Assembly: GCA_002025645.1 (NCBI GenBank)
Contig: CP018783.1
Location: 2,604,001-2,668,000, forward strand
DNA: 64,000 nt
Source of the DNA: Curtobacterium pusillum
Lineage (GTDB): Bacteria > Actinomycetota > Actinomycetes > Actinomycetales > Microbacteriaceae
Direction of reading: 5' to 3'
Program-made: the position numbers and the translations under genes
Shown: one piece after another, positions 25,973 through 33,435 of the stretch
Numbering within the stretch: position 1 is the first letter of the stretch
How the letters are laid out: the number at the start of each line of letters is the position of its first letter
Notes under the pieces: model-generated
The model's database searches: none
The model's input: only the letters and a program-made list of their open reading frames with translations
What the model was told of the DNA's origin: nothing

Positions 25973-26080
25973 GCGGTGGCCTCGACGGTCATGCCTGGAA
26001 CCTACGCCCCGCGACGGCGGCCCGGCGCCGGTGGCTCGACCTGGATGTGCGGTGCGGACCGGCCGAGCATCGTGGGGCGC

Positions 26081-26968
26081 ATGAGCCAGTACGACAAGCG
26101 CGACCCGAACACCCTCTACCCTGCCCCGCCGTACCCGAAGCAGGAGCAGTCCCTGCCGGGTGCCGCGTGGAAGATGGACCCGAAGCCCGACCACGGCGAG
26201 GACAGCTACGTCGGCCTCGGCCGCCTCAAGGGCTTCCGCGGGATCGTCACCGGTGCCGACTCCGGCATCGGCCGTGCCGCGGCGATCGCGCTCTCCCGCG
26301 AGGGCGCCGACCTCGTGCTGTCCTACCTGCCCGACGAGCAGGAGGACGCTGAACAGGTCCGCGACCTGCTCGAGGGCGAGGGGCGCCGTGCGGTGCTCTT
26401 CCCCGGAGACATCTCCGACGAGCAGTACTGCGGCGACCTGGTGCAGAAGGCCGTCGACGAGTTCGGCGGGCTCGACACCCTCGTGATGGTCGCCGGTCGG
26501 ATGGACAGCAACGACGACATCCTGACGCTCGACACCTCGATGTTCGACTCGACGTTCAAGACGAACATCTACTCGCTGTTCTGGCTGACCAAGGCAGCGG
26601 TGCCGCACCTGGAACCTGGTTCGACGATCGTCACGACGGGGTCGATCCAGGCCTCCACCCCGTCGGCCGACAAGATCGACTACGCCGTGTCGAAGGGTGC
26701 GATCAAGCTCTTCACCGAGGCCGTCGCGCAGCAGCTCGCGCCGAAGGGCATCCGGGTGAACTCGGTCGCGCCGGGGCCGGTGTGGACGCCGCTCCAGCCG
26801 GGGTCCGACGACGCCGAGACCGTGTCGCACTTCGGGGAGGGCTCGCCGTTCGGCCGTCCCGGGCAGCCCGCGGAGCTCGGTGCCGCCTACGTGCACCTCG
26901 TCAGCCCGGAGTCGAGCTACCAGTCCGGCTCGACGATCACCATCGCGGGCGGGACGCCCGCGTTCTAG
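26081..26968 (+). CDS. SDR family oxidoreductase (YhdF/YghA-like)
   Basis: A 295-residue short-chain dehydrogenase with the long N-terminal arm (about 1-45) rich in Pro and Tyr seen in the stress-related YghA/GsiB-type subgroup. The cofactor motif TGADSGIGRA is near residues 57-66. The catalytic Ser is in TTGSIQAS and the YAVSKGA motif supplies Tyr and Lys. The usual NNAG is replaced by VAGRM. Start ATG 26081 (MSQYDKRDPNTLYP) is typical of the subgroup, while upstream in-frame sequence is not. Substrate unknown. Confidence 0.87.
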   Translation: MSQYDKRDPNTLYPAPPYPKQEQSLPGAAWKMDPKPDHGEDSYVGLGRLKGFRGIVTGADSGIGRAAAIALSREGADLVLSYLPDEQEDAEQVRDLLEGEGRRAVLFPGDISDEQYCGDLVQKAVDEFGGLDTLVMVAGRMDSNDDILTLDTSMFDSTFKTNIYSLFWLTKAAVPHLEPGSTIVTTGSIQASTPSADKIDYAVSKGAIKLFTEAVAQQLAPKGIRVNSVAPGPVWTPLQPGSDDAETVSHFGEGSPFGRPGQPAELGAAYVHLVSPESSYQSGSTITIAGGTPAF

Positions 26969-26983
26969 ACGTGGCCGGTGACG

Positions 26984-27018
26984 GCCTGGAGGCGCGGTGC
27001 CAGCTGGCACCGTCCTCC
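26984..27018. repeat. CTGGAGGC palindrome, copy 3 (decayed right arm)
   Basis: The left part CTGGAGGCGC is followed by a perfect 16-base palindrome GGTGCCAGCTGGCACC at 26996-27011 and a shortened right part GTCCTCC that lacks the complement of CGC. It lies 15 bases 3' of the SDR gene. The remaining gap to 27166 has nothing I can name. Confidence 0.65.
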
Positions 27019-27166
27019 CTCGCAGGCTCGGTCGGCGCGCCCCGCGCAACGCTTCGCGTCGCCGCTGATCGGTGCGCGCCAGGCCGTCTGTGGCCGGGTC
27101 GCGCACGGCGTGCCAGGCTCGACGGAGCGGAACCGTCCGACCGAGCCGGCCGCGTGAGGAGCAACC

Positions 27167-27460
27167 GTGGCAGGAACGACGCACGTGGTCCTGGTCGAGT
27201 GGAACGACGCCGCAGCGTCAGCGGAGGCGGACGCACTCTGCCGCGAGCACCTGCCGCGCATCGACGGGGTGGAGTCGGTGCGCTCGGGAGAGAGCGTGAG
27301 CACCGAGGGACTCGAGGGCGGGTTCGACTGGATGCTCGTCGTCCGCTTCCGGGACCGGGCGGCGCTCGAGGGGTACCTGCCGCACGAGGAGCACCAGCCC
27401 GTCGCGGCGTTCATCCGGGGTGCGAGCTCGCGCGTCGTGGTGTTCGACATCGACGACTGA
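27167..27460 (+). CDS. Dabb (stress-responsive A/B barrel) domain protein
   Basis: A 97-residue protein matching the dimeric alpha/beta-barrel 'Dabb' family: HVVLVEWNDAA at the start, a central SVRSGESVSTEGL, then DWMLVVRFRDRAALEGYLPH and a closing VVVFDIDD strand. Members form homodimeric barrels; some bacterial and plant relatives act on polyketide or olivetol-like intermediates, most have no known role. GTG 27167 follows GAGGAG. Single-gene unit followed by a terminator-like hairpin. Confidence 0.75.
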   Translation: MAGTTHVVLVEWNDAAASAEADALCREHLPRIDGVESVRSGESVSTEGLEGGFDWMLVVRFRDRAALEGYLPHEEHQPVAAFIRGASSRVVVFDIDD

Positions 27461-27521
27461 CGCTCCGTGCGGTCCCGCAGCCACAGCGGTGCTGGGCCCG
27501 ACCCGCAGCCTCGCCGTCACG

Positions 27522-27600
27522 TACAATGATCGGACGACGGGCCGGTTCCCGGAACGTCGCCAGCCGAAGGCCCCGTTCGCGGGGCCTTCGTTCTGTCCGG
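27522..27600 (+). ncRNA. Candidate small RNA with terminator
   Basis: A -10-like TACAAT at 27522-27527 is followed by about 65 bases that could form two hairpins. The first is CGACG...CGTCG, about 27534-27558. The second is a perfect 10-bp stem, CGAAGGCCCC/GGGGCCTTCG, at 27565-27590 with TTCT after it, a good intrinsic terminator. No reading frame fits. No clear -35 box is seen. The hairpin may equally serve as the shared terminator of the convergent Dabb and DUF3800 genes. Confidence 0.35.
27565..27596. terminator. Intrinsic terminator between convergent genes
   Basis: A 10-bp GC-rich stem (27565-27574 with 27581-27590), a GTTCGC loop and a short pyrimidine/T-rich tail on the plus strand. 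It would end Dabb or small-RNA transcription and possibly that of the DUF3800 gene from the other side. Confidence 0.75.
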
Positions 27601-27608
27601 GCAGGGTG

Positions 27609-28316
27609 TCAGGGGGCCCAGTTCTCGTCGTGCACGACCGCTGGCGCGACGAGCCGCCACTGGCGGTTGAGTGTCCGGCGCGCAGCTGGGTGCGGATTGT
27701 CGACACGCTGCCGACGGAAGTGCACGTAGACCGCCAGGTCAATGGCCTGCAACCCATCGCTCAACTTCGACGACGCGAAGTTGATCGGCGATGAGATGTG
27801 CGCGAGCCGCGACGGCTCATCGCTCGTCGTCCCGAACTCCTGGTAGCCGGCGAACGCCCGCTGGTGCTCCGCCTGTGTCGCGATCTCGTCGGCGACCACG
27901 ATCGCCTGCTCGTCGGGATCGATCGCAGCGGCGAAGCGGTCGATCTGTTCGAGCAAGTGTCCGAACACGACGGCGTGAGGTGTCCGCGGATACCGGAAGC
28001 GCGCGTTCAACCGTCCGACGTCCACGCCGCGGAAGACGTACTGCACTCCGGCATCCGCAGCCGCGGCGAGCACCGCGATCGAGATGCCGGCGGCCTCGCG
28101 ATGGCGACCACGGAGGCACGCCCACGGTCCGGTCCCTCCCATCAGCTCGTGTCCGTGGAACTCGATCCGTGTCGACGTTCCGTGCTCGAGCGCCGTCCGG
28201 GCGCGGATGGAGGCGAATCGTTCTGAGACGATCTCCCATTGTTCGAACGTGGCGAGTGCCGCTCCGATGAAGTAGAAGTCGCGATCGTACGATTCATCGA
28301 CGTAGGCGATGAGCAT
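27609..28316 (-). CDS. DUF3800 domain protein
   Basis: A 235-residue protein whose N-terminus MLIAYVDESYDRDFY is the DUF3800 signature: a DES motif on the first strand of an RNase H-like fold. Further acidic residues are in IVVADEIATQAEHQ, and the C-terminal LSDGLQAIDLAVYVHFRR is typical. Family members are often found in variable regions and near defence genes, but the role is unknown. ATG 28316 is chosen because the DES strand must be N-terminal. Base composition is visibly less GC-rich than its neighbours, which hints at acquisition by transfer. Confidence 0.8.
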   Translation of the reverse strand: MLIAYVDESYDRDFYFIGAALATFEQWEIVSERFASIRARTALEHGTSTRIEFHGHELMGGTGPWACLRGRHREAAGISIAVLAAAADAGVQYVFRGVDVGRLNARFRYPRTPHAVVFGHLLEQIDRFAAAIDPDEQAIVVADEIATQAEHQRAFAGYQEFGTTSDEPSRLAHISSPINFASSKLSDGLQAIDLAVYVHFRRQRVDNPHPAARRTLNRQWRLVAPAVVHDENWAP

Positions 28317-28403
28317 CCGAGAAGCCTTCCACGGAGTTGGCTCTCGCACCCAGCCCTGTGGATACACGACGCATCGTCGACACAGAAGCCTCACGCGGCG
28401 TGC

Positions 28404-29249
28404 TCAGCCGACGAGCGACTGCGTCCCGAGCACGATGGCGAGGGCCAGACGATCGGCGTCCTCGGTGCCCGGCTCGGCCGTGTAGGCGAGCACCGTGAGG
28501 TCGTCCGTGGCGATCTGCAGGGTGTCGCAGTCCAGCGTGATGCGCCCGACGGCCGGGTGGTCGACGACCTTCCGACGGCCCGATTCCCGCGAGGGTGCGG
28601 CGTCGCCGGACTCCCACATGGCGACGAACCGCGGGCTCGCGGCTCGGAGGTCCCGCACGAGTTGTCCGAGCGCCCGGTCCAGGGGGTAGCGGGCGACGGT
28701 CACCCGGAGTGCGGCGACGACCGACGCCTCGAACGCCTGCTGCTCGGCGTCGGAGTGCACCGCTCGGCTACCCGGGCCGACGAGGTGCCGCCACGCGGTG
28801 TTCCGCTCGTGGCCGCGGAGCGCCCCGACGGGTCCCATGAGCGCGTCGTACGGGGCGTTCGCGACGAGGATCGTCCCCGCGGCGTCGAGCACCGCGACCG
28901 GGGTGTCGGCGAGGCGGTCGAGCAGCCGCTGCACACTCGGCGGGATCCGCGACGGGACGACGTCCGCCCCGGGGACCGCGTGCCCAGCGAGCCGGAAGAG
29001 CAGCTCCCGCTCGGCGTCGGCGACCCGGAGCGACCGGGCGAGGGCCTCGACGACCTGGGCGGACGGTGACGTGGCACGCCCCTGCTCGAGACGGGTGAGG
29101 TAGTCGGCGGAGATCCCCGCGAGGGCGGCGAGCTCCTCGCGGCGCAGCCCGGAGGCGCGGCGGCGACTGCCCGCGACGACGCCGACCGCCTCCGGTGCGA
29201 CGTGGTCGCGCAGACGTCGAAGGGTCCGGCCGAACTCGGTGTGTTCCAC
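28404..29249 (-). CDS. HTH regulator with MmyB-like ligand domain
   Basis: A 281-residue regulator: Xre-type helix-turn-helix (about 35-75, ELAALAGISADYLTRLEQGR) followed by a MmyB-like PAS-related domain, with characteristic VAVLDAAGTILVANAPYDALMG and the C-terminal TLDCDTLQIATDDLTVLAYTAEPGT. These proteins often repress a divergent dehydrogenase gene and may bind fatty-acid-like ligands. The start is GTG 29249 (MEHTEFGRTLRRLRD). It is divergent from the SDR gene at 29351, its likely target. Confidence 0.87.
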   Translation of the reverse strand: MEHTEFGRTLRRLRDHVAPEAVGVVAGSRRRASGLRREELAALAGISADYLTRLEQGRATSPSAQVVEALARSLRVADAERELLFRLAGHAVPGADVVPSRIPPSVQRLLDRLADTPVAVLDAAGTILVANAPYDALMGPVGALRGHERNTAWRHLVGPGSRAVHSDAEQQAFEASVVAALRVTVARYPLDRALGQLVRDLRAASPRFVAMWESGDAAPSRESGRRKVVDHPAVGRITLDCDTLQIATDDLTVLAYTAEPGTEDADRLALAIVLGTQSLVG

Positions 29250-29350
29250 CGCTCCAGTGTGCGACCACGGACGGTCGGTGTCCTGGGTCCGTCAGTCCTA
29301 CGACAACCGGACGACTCCCCGGCGGTGTCGTGCCGTCCGACGCTGGGGTC

Positions 29351-30034
29351 ATGACAACGACACTCGTCACCGGGGCCACACGAGGCCTCGGCAAGGAAAC
29401 CGCCCGCCAGCTCGTCGCCGCCGGACACACCGTCTGGATCGGCGCCCGGAACCTCGACACCGGCCGCGCCGTCGCCGAGTCGATCGGCGCCCGAGCCGTG
29501 CAGCTCGACGTGACCGACGACGCCTCGGTGGCCGCGGCGTTCGCGCAGCTCGAAGCCGAGGGCGGGCTCGACGTCCTGGTGAACAACGCCGGGATCGGCA
29601 AGGTCGCGCTGAACGGCCCCGAAGCCCTCGAGGTCTTCGACACGAACGCCGTCAGCATCGTCCGGACCACCGAGGCCGCGCTGCCCCTGCTCCGCCGCTC
29701 CGCGAACCCGGTCATCGTGAACATCTCGAGTGCGCTCGGTTCCTTCGCGGCGAACCACGACCCGGAGAAGCCGGCGTCGCAGTACCAGGCGATCGTCTAC
29801 GGCGCGAGCAAGGCCGCGGTCTCGATGCTGACGGTGCAGTACGCCCGCGCGGTGCCCGAGGTGCACGTCGTCGCGGTCGAGCCCGGGTACACGGCGACGG
29901 AGTTCGGGGGCGTCGAGAACCCACACGGCCGCCCGGTGGAGGTCAGTGCCGCGACGGTCGCGGCGGCTGCCGCCGCCGGCCCCGACGGCCCGACGGGCGT
30001 CTTCCTGGAGGACGGTGCGCCGCTCGGATGGTGA
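29351..30034 (+). CDS. SDR family oxidoreductase
   Basis: A 227-residue short-chain dehydrogenase. The cofactor loop TGATRGLG starts at residue 7, NNAG is near residue 78, and the YGASKAA motif provides the catalytic Tyr and Lys. At 227 residues it is compact for the family. ATG 29351 gives the standard MTTTLVTGATRGLG start. It is divergent from an MmyB-type regulator, a frequent pairing in actinobacteria. Substrate unknown. Confidence 0.88.
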   Translation: MTTTLVTGATRGLGKETARQLVAAGHTVWIGARNLDTGRAVAESIGARAVQLDVTDDASVAAAFAQLEAEGGLDVLVNNAGIGKVALNGPEALEVFDTNAVSIVRTTEAALPLLRRSANPVIVNISSALGSFAANHDPEKPASQYQAIVYGASKAAVSMLTVQYARAVPEVHVVAVEPGYTATEFGGVENPHGRPVEVSAATVAAAAAAGPDGPTGVFLEDGAPLGW

Positions 30035-30069
30035 TGTTCTTTCCCAGAACGCGTGCGATGGCAAGCGGG

Positions 30070-30112
30070 ATCGGGCGTACCGGGTCGATTCAACAGGGCA
30101 GGTACGCCCGAT
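30070..30112. repeat. 12-bp inverted repeat after the SDR gene
   Basis: ATCGGGCGTACC at 30070-30081 pairs perfectly with GGTACGCCCGAT at 30101-30112 across a 19-base loop. Further GTACGCCT copies follow at about 30121. It lies 36 bases after the SDR stop and may act as a terminator or binding site. Confidence 0.5.
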
Positions 30113-30163
30113 TCCGTCAGGTACGCCTGGATCCGCCAGGCGGGCGTCGCACCTGACCACCCG

Positions 30164-30209
30164 ACGGACTGGAGGCGCGTGGCGGGTCCGCACCGTGCCT
30201 CCAGTCCGT
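30164..30209. repeat. CTGGAGGC palindrome, copy 4
   Basis: ACGGACTGGAGGC at 30164-30176 pairs perfectly with GCCTCCAGTCCGT at 30197-30209 around a less regular 20-base centre. It lies just before the pyroglutamyl peptidase gene, with 11 bases between its end and the GTG start, so it also occupies the likely 5' leader of that gene. Confidence 0.75.
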
Positions 30210-30220
30210 AGCCTGGTCAC

Positions 30221-30868
30221 GTGGCTGCCGCGACCGAACCGACCGTCCTGCTCACCGCCTTCGAGCCGTTCGGCGGTGACGCCCGGAACCCGTCGTGGGA
30301 CGCCGCGCAGCGGCTCGCCGAGACGTGGGACGGGCCCGCGACCCTGGTCGTCGAGCAGCTGCCCGTGGTCTTCGCGGAGGAGCGGGCGCGCCTGGCGGCC
30401 GCGATCGCGAAGCACCGGCCCAGCGTCGTCATCGCCACGGGCCTCGCTGCCGGACGGGCCGCGGTCACGCCGGAACGCGTCGCGATCAACGTGATGGACG
30501 CCCGGATCCCGGACAACGCGGGCGCGCAACCGGTGGACGAGCCGATCGACCCGCGCGGTGCCCCGGCGGCGTTCTCCGGGCTCCCGATCAAGCGGATCGT
30601 GCGGGACGTCCGGGCAGCGGGCGTCCCCGCGTCGGTGTCGAACACCGCCGGGACGTTCACGTGCAACCAGGTGTTCTACGAGCTCATGTCCTTCGCCGGG
30701 CGGGAGGGTTTACGGGCCGGGTTCGTGCACGTCCCCGCCACGCCGGACATCGCCGGCGACGGACCATCGCTCGAACTCGACCAGATCGTCACCGCCCTCG
30801 ACGCCGTGGTGCGCGCGTCGATCGACCCGTCGGGTGACATCGTCGAGCAGGGCGGCGCGGAGTCCTGA
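30221..30868 (+). CDS. pcp: Pyroglutamyl-peptidase I
   Basis: A 215-residue C15-family cysteine peptidase that removes N-terminal pyroglutamate from peptides in the cytoplasm. The N-terminal TAFEPFGG block is diagnostic. The catalytic triad is visible: Glu in TPERVAIN, Cys in NTAGTFTCNQVFY and His in FVHVPATP. Length is normal. GTG 30221 is the start. The stop codon falls in the loop of a strong hairpin whose left arm is the last codons of this gene. It is convergent with poxB. Confidence 0.92.
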   Translation: MAAATEPTVLLTAFEPFGGDARNPSWDAAQRLAETWDGPATLVVEQLPVVFAEERARLAAAIAKHRPSVVIATGLAAGRAAVTPERVAINVMDARIPDNAGAQPVDEPIDPRGAPAAFSGLPIKRIVRDVRAAGVPASVSNTAGTFTCNQVFYELMSFAGREGLRAGFVHVPATPDIAGDGPSLELDQIVTALDAVVRASIDPSGDIVEQGGAES

Positions 30869-30883
30869 GCGCCGCCCTGCTCG
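30844..30883. terminator. Bidirectional hairpin with pcp stop in the loop
   Basis: CGAGCAGGGCGGCGC at 30844-30858 and its perfect complement at 30869-30883 form a 15-bp stem around a 10-base loop that contains the pcp TGA. The right arm ends three bases before the poxB stop. It very probably ends both convergent transcripts. Confidence 0.75.
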
Positions 30884-30886
30884 GCG

Positions 30887-32611
30887 TCAGATGAACTGGC
30901 GGAAGTTCGTCGACGCGAGATCGAGCAGCTCGTCCCCGCGTCCGGACAACACGGTGCGGATCGCGTAGAGCGTGAAGCCCTTCGCCTGCTCGGCGGTCAC
31001 GGCGGGTGGCATCGACAGCTCCTGGCGGTTCGCCTTGACCGACACGAGCGCGGGACCGTCGTGCGCGAGCGCCGCGGCGAGGGCGTCCTCGAGCTGGTCG
31101 GACTCGTCGACGCGGAAGCCCTTGATGCCGATGGCCTCGGCGACCTGGGCGAAGTCGGGGTTCTGCAGCTCGGTGCCGTAGTTCACGAACCCGGCCGCCT
31201 TCATCTCGAGCTCCACGAAGTTCAGCGACGAGTTGTCGAACACCACGATCTTCACGGGCAGCTTGTTCTGCACGATCGTGATGAGCTCGCCGAGCAGCAT
31301 CGTCAGGCCGCCGTCGCCCGCCATCGCGATGACCTGCCGTTCCGGGAACGCGGCCTGCGCGCCGATCGCCTGCGGGACGGCGTTCGCCATCGTGCCGTGC
31401 ACGAACGACCCGATCAGCCGGCGGTCGCCGTTCATGGTGAGGTACCGCGACGCCCACACGACGGGGGAGCCCACGTCCGGGATGAACACGGCGTCCTGGT
31501 CGGCGAGCCGGTCGAGCACGCGGGTGACGTACTGCGGGTGCAGCGGCTTGTGCTTGCCGGCGGGGACCGCCAGGTCGTCGAGCTTCGCGCGGGTCTTGGC
31601 GTAGTGCTTGCGGGCGTCCTCGAGGTGCTTCGTCGGGTGCGAGCCACTGAGCAAGGGGATGAGCGCGAGCGCGGTGTCCTTGACCGTGCCGACCAGGCCG
31701 ATGTCGACGGGGTGCCGTCGCCCGAGCTGTGACCCCCGGACGTCCACCTGCACGTGCTTCGCCTTCGCGGGGAAGAACTGCTGGTACGGGAAGTCGGTGC
31801 CGAGCATGAGGACGACGTCGGCGTCCTCCATGGCGCGGTACCCGGACGCGAAGCCGAGCAGGCCGGTCATGCCGACGTCGTACGGGTTGTCCCACTCGAT
31901 GTGCTCCTTGCCCCGCAGCGCGTGCACGATCGGGGCCTGCAGGCGTTCGGCGAGCGCGAGGACCTCGTCGTGGGCACCGGCCACACCGGCTCCGGCGAGG
32001 ATCGTCACCCGGTCGGCGCCGTTCAGCAGCTCGGCGGTCCGCTGGAGCTCGGCGTCGGACGGGATGACGCGCGGGGTCGTCCGCTCGATGCGCGTCGTGC
32101 GGGGAGCGACGGCGTCGGCGAGCAGGACGTCGCCGGGGATCACGAGCACGGCGACACCGCGCTTCTCGATCGCCTCGCGCATCGCGATCTCGAGCAGCCG
32201 GGGCATCTGCGACGGGTCGGCGACGTACTCGACGTAGACCGAGCACTCGCGGAAGAGCTCCTGCGGGTGGGTCTCCTGGAAGTAGCCGGAGCCGATCTCC
32301 GCCGTGGGGATGTGCGCCGCGATCGCCAGGACGGGCACACGGGACCGGTTCGCGTCGTACAGGCCGTTGATGAGGTGCAGGTTGCCGGGGCCGCAGCTGC
32401 CCGCGCAGACGGCGAGTTCGCCGGTCAGCTCGGCCTCAGCGGAGGCGGCGAACGCGGCGGCTTCCTCGTGCCGGACGTGCTCCCAGCGGATCGTGCCGTC
32501 CTTGCGCAGCGCGTCGGTGAAGCCGTTGAGGGAGTCCCCGGGGAGGCCGTACACCCGTTCCACGTTGTTCCGACGAAGGGTGGCGACGATGTTCTCGGCA
32601 ACGGTTGTCAT
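30887..32611 (-). CDS. poxB: Pyruvate oxidase / quinone-dependent pyruvate dehydrogenase
   Basis: A 574-residue thiamine-diphosphate enzyme that converts pyruvate to acetate (or acetyl phosphate) and CO2. The N-terminal domain has YGLPGDSLNG and the activating Glu in VRHEEAAAFAA. The middle domain has LAGAGVAGAHDE. The C-terminal domain has the ThDP motif GDGGLTML, ending in the NSSLNF segment. The overall pattern is closest to PoxB-type proteins, which link to the respiratory chain. ATG 32611 gives MTTVAENIVATLRRNNVE. It would act in overflow or stationary-phase metabolism. Confidence 0.9.
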   Translation of the reverse strand: MTTVAENIVATLRRNNVERVYGLPGDSLNGFTDALRKDGTIRWEHVRHEEAAAFAASAEAELTGELAVCAGSCGPGNLHLINGLYDANRSRVPVLAIAAHIPTAEIGSGYFQETHPQELFRECSVYVEYVADPSQMPRLLEIAMREAIEKRGVAVLVIPGDVLLADAVAPRTTRIERTTPRVIPSDAELQRTAELLNGADRVTILAGAGVAGAHDEVLALAERLQAPIVHALRGKEHIEWDNPYDVGMTGLLGFASGYRAMEDADVVLMLGTDFPYQQFFPAKAKHVQVDVRGSQLGRRHPVDIGLVGTVKDTALALIPLLSGSHPTKHLEDARKHYAKTRAKLDDLAVPAGKHKPLHPQYVTRVLDRLADQDAVFIPDVGSPVVWASRYLTMNGDRRLIGSFVHGTMANAVPQAIGAQAAFPERQVIAMAGDGGLTMLLGELITIVQNKLPVKIVVFDNSSLNFVELEMKAAGFVNYGTELQNPDFAQVAEAIGIKGFRVDESDQLEDALAAALAHDGPALVSVKANRQELSMPPAVTAEQAKGFTLYAIRTVLSGRGDELLDLASTNFRQFI

Positions 32612-32700
32612 GCGTCCTGTCTACTCGGCGGCGACTGCACTGAGTGCTTTCAGAGGCTCGCCGGAGCCGCGGACGCAGCCGGTGCTGGGACGATGGGCGG

Positions 32701-33411
32701 ATGTCCGACGCAGCGCTCCGCCCCCGCCGACGAGAGTCCGACCTGAACGGGATCCTCGACCGCAGCCCGTACCCGCTCGCATCGGTCGCCATCGCCGTCG
32801 CCGCGGTGATCGTCATCACGATCGTCGGGTTCACCCTCGGCACCGTCGACATCGGCCTGTCGAAGGCGCTGAACGGCCTGCACACCGGGTTCCTCGGTGC
32901 GTTCACCACGGCGGTCTACCACGTCATCAGCCCGGGTCCGGCGATCGGGATCACCGTCGTCGTGGTCGCGGTGATCTGGTGGCGCACCCGGGACCTCCGT
33001 CCGGCGCTGGCCTTCGGCGGCACGATCGCGATCACGTGGGTGCCGTCGGCGGTCGTGAAGGAGATCGTGCACCGTGCACGACCCGACGTCGCCGTGCTGC
33101 CGCACCCGTTCCCGGTGCAGCCGGACCCCGGCTACCCGAGCGGGCACACGGTCTACATCACGGCGTTCGTGATCGCGCTGATCTGGCTCCTCCGCGACAC
33201 CCGGTGGCACCGGTTGGCGCTGACGCTCGGGATCGTGGCGATCGTCGTCGTGTTCTTCGCGGTGTCGATCGACGCCGTGCACTACCCGACGGACGCGCTC
33301 GCCTCGATCGTGTGGGCGCTCGCCGTGGCACCGGGTGTGCGGGTGGTGTGGGTCGACTGGCTCATGCCGAAGATCCCGTTCCTGCGGCCGCGGGGGACCC
33401 GGACGCGCTGA
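32701..33411 (+). CDS. PAP2-family membrane phosphatase
   Basis: A 236-residue membrane protein with about six helices and the three phosphatase motifs: KEIVHRARP, YPSGHT and SIDAVHYPTD. Such enzymes dephosphorylate lipid phosphates such as undecaprenyl pyrophosphate or phosphatidic acid at the outer face of the membrane. ATG 32701 starts a short basic tail before helix 1. It stands alone; the 89-base gap before it, shared with divergent poxB, shows no clear site. Confidence 0.9.
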   Translation: MSDAALRPRRRESDLNGILDRSPYPLASVAIAVAAVIVITIVGFTLGTVDIGLSKALNGLHTGFLGAFTTAVYHVISPGPAIGITVVVVAVIWWRTRDLRPALAFGGTIAITWVPSAVVKEIVHRARPDVAVLPHPFPVQPDPGYPSGHTVYITAFVIALIWLLRDTRWHRLALTLGIVAIVVVFFAVSIDAVHYPTDALASIVWALAVAPGVRVVWVDWLMPKIPFLRPRGTRTR

Positions 33412-33435
33412 CCGGCCCCGGCCCCGGCAGCGGCC

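Noticed and set aside
27522..27600. A tRNA or known structural RNA at the small hairpin region
   Set aside because: Length and folding do not fit a tRNA cloverleaf, 4.5S RNA, 6S RNA or tmRNA.
29250..29350. Operator in the gap between the MmyB-type regulator and SDR gene
   Set aside because: Only short GGAC/GTCC repeats are visible and none forms a convincing dyad, so no site is listed.
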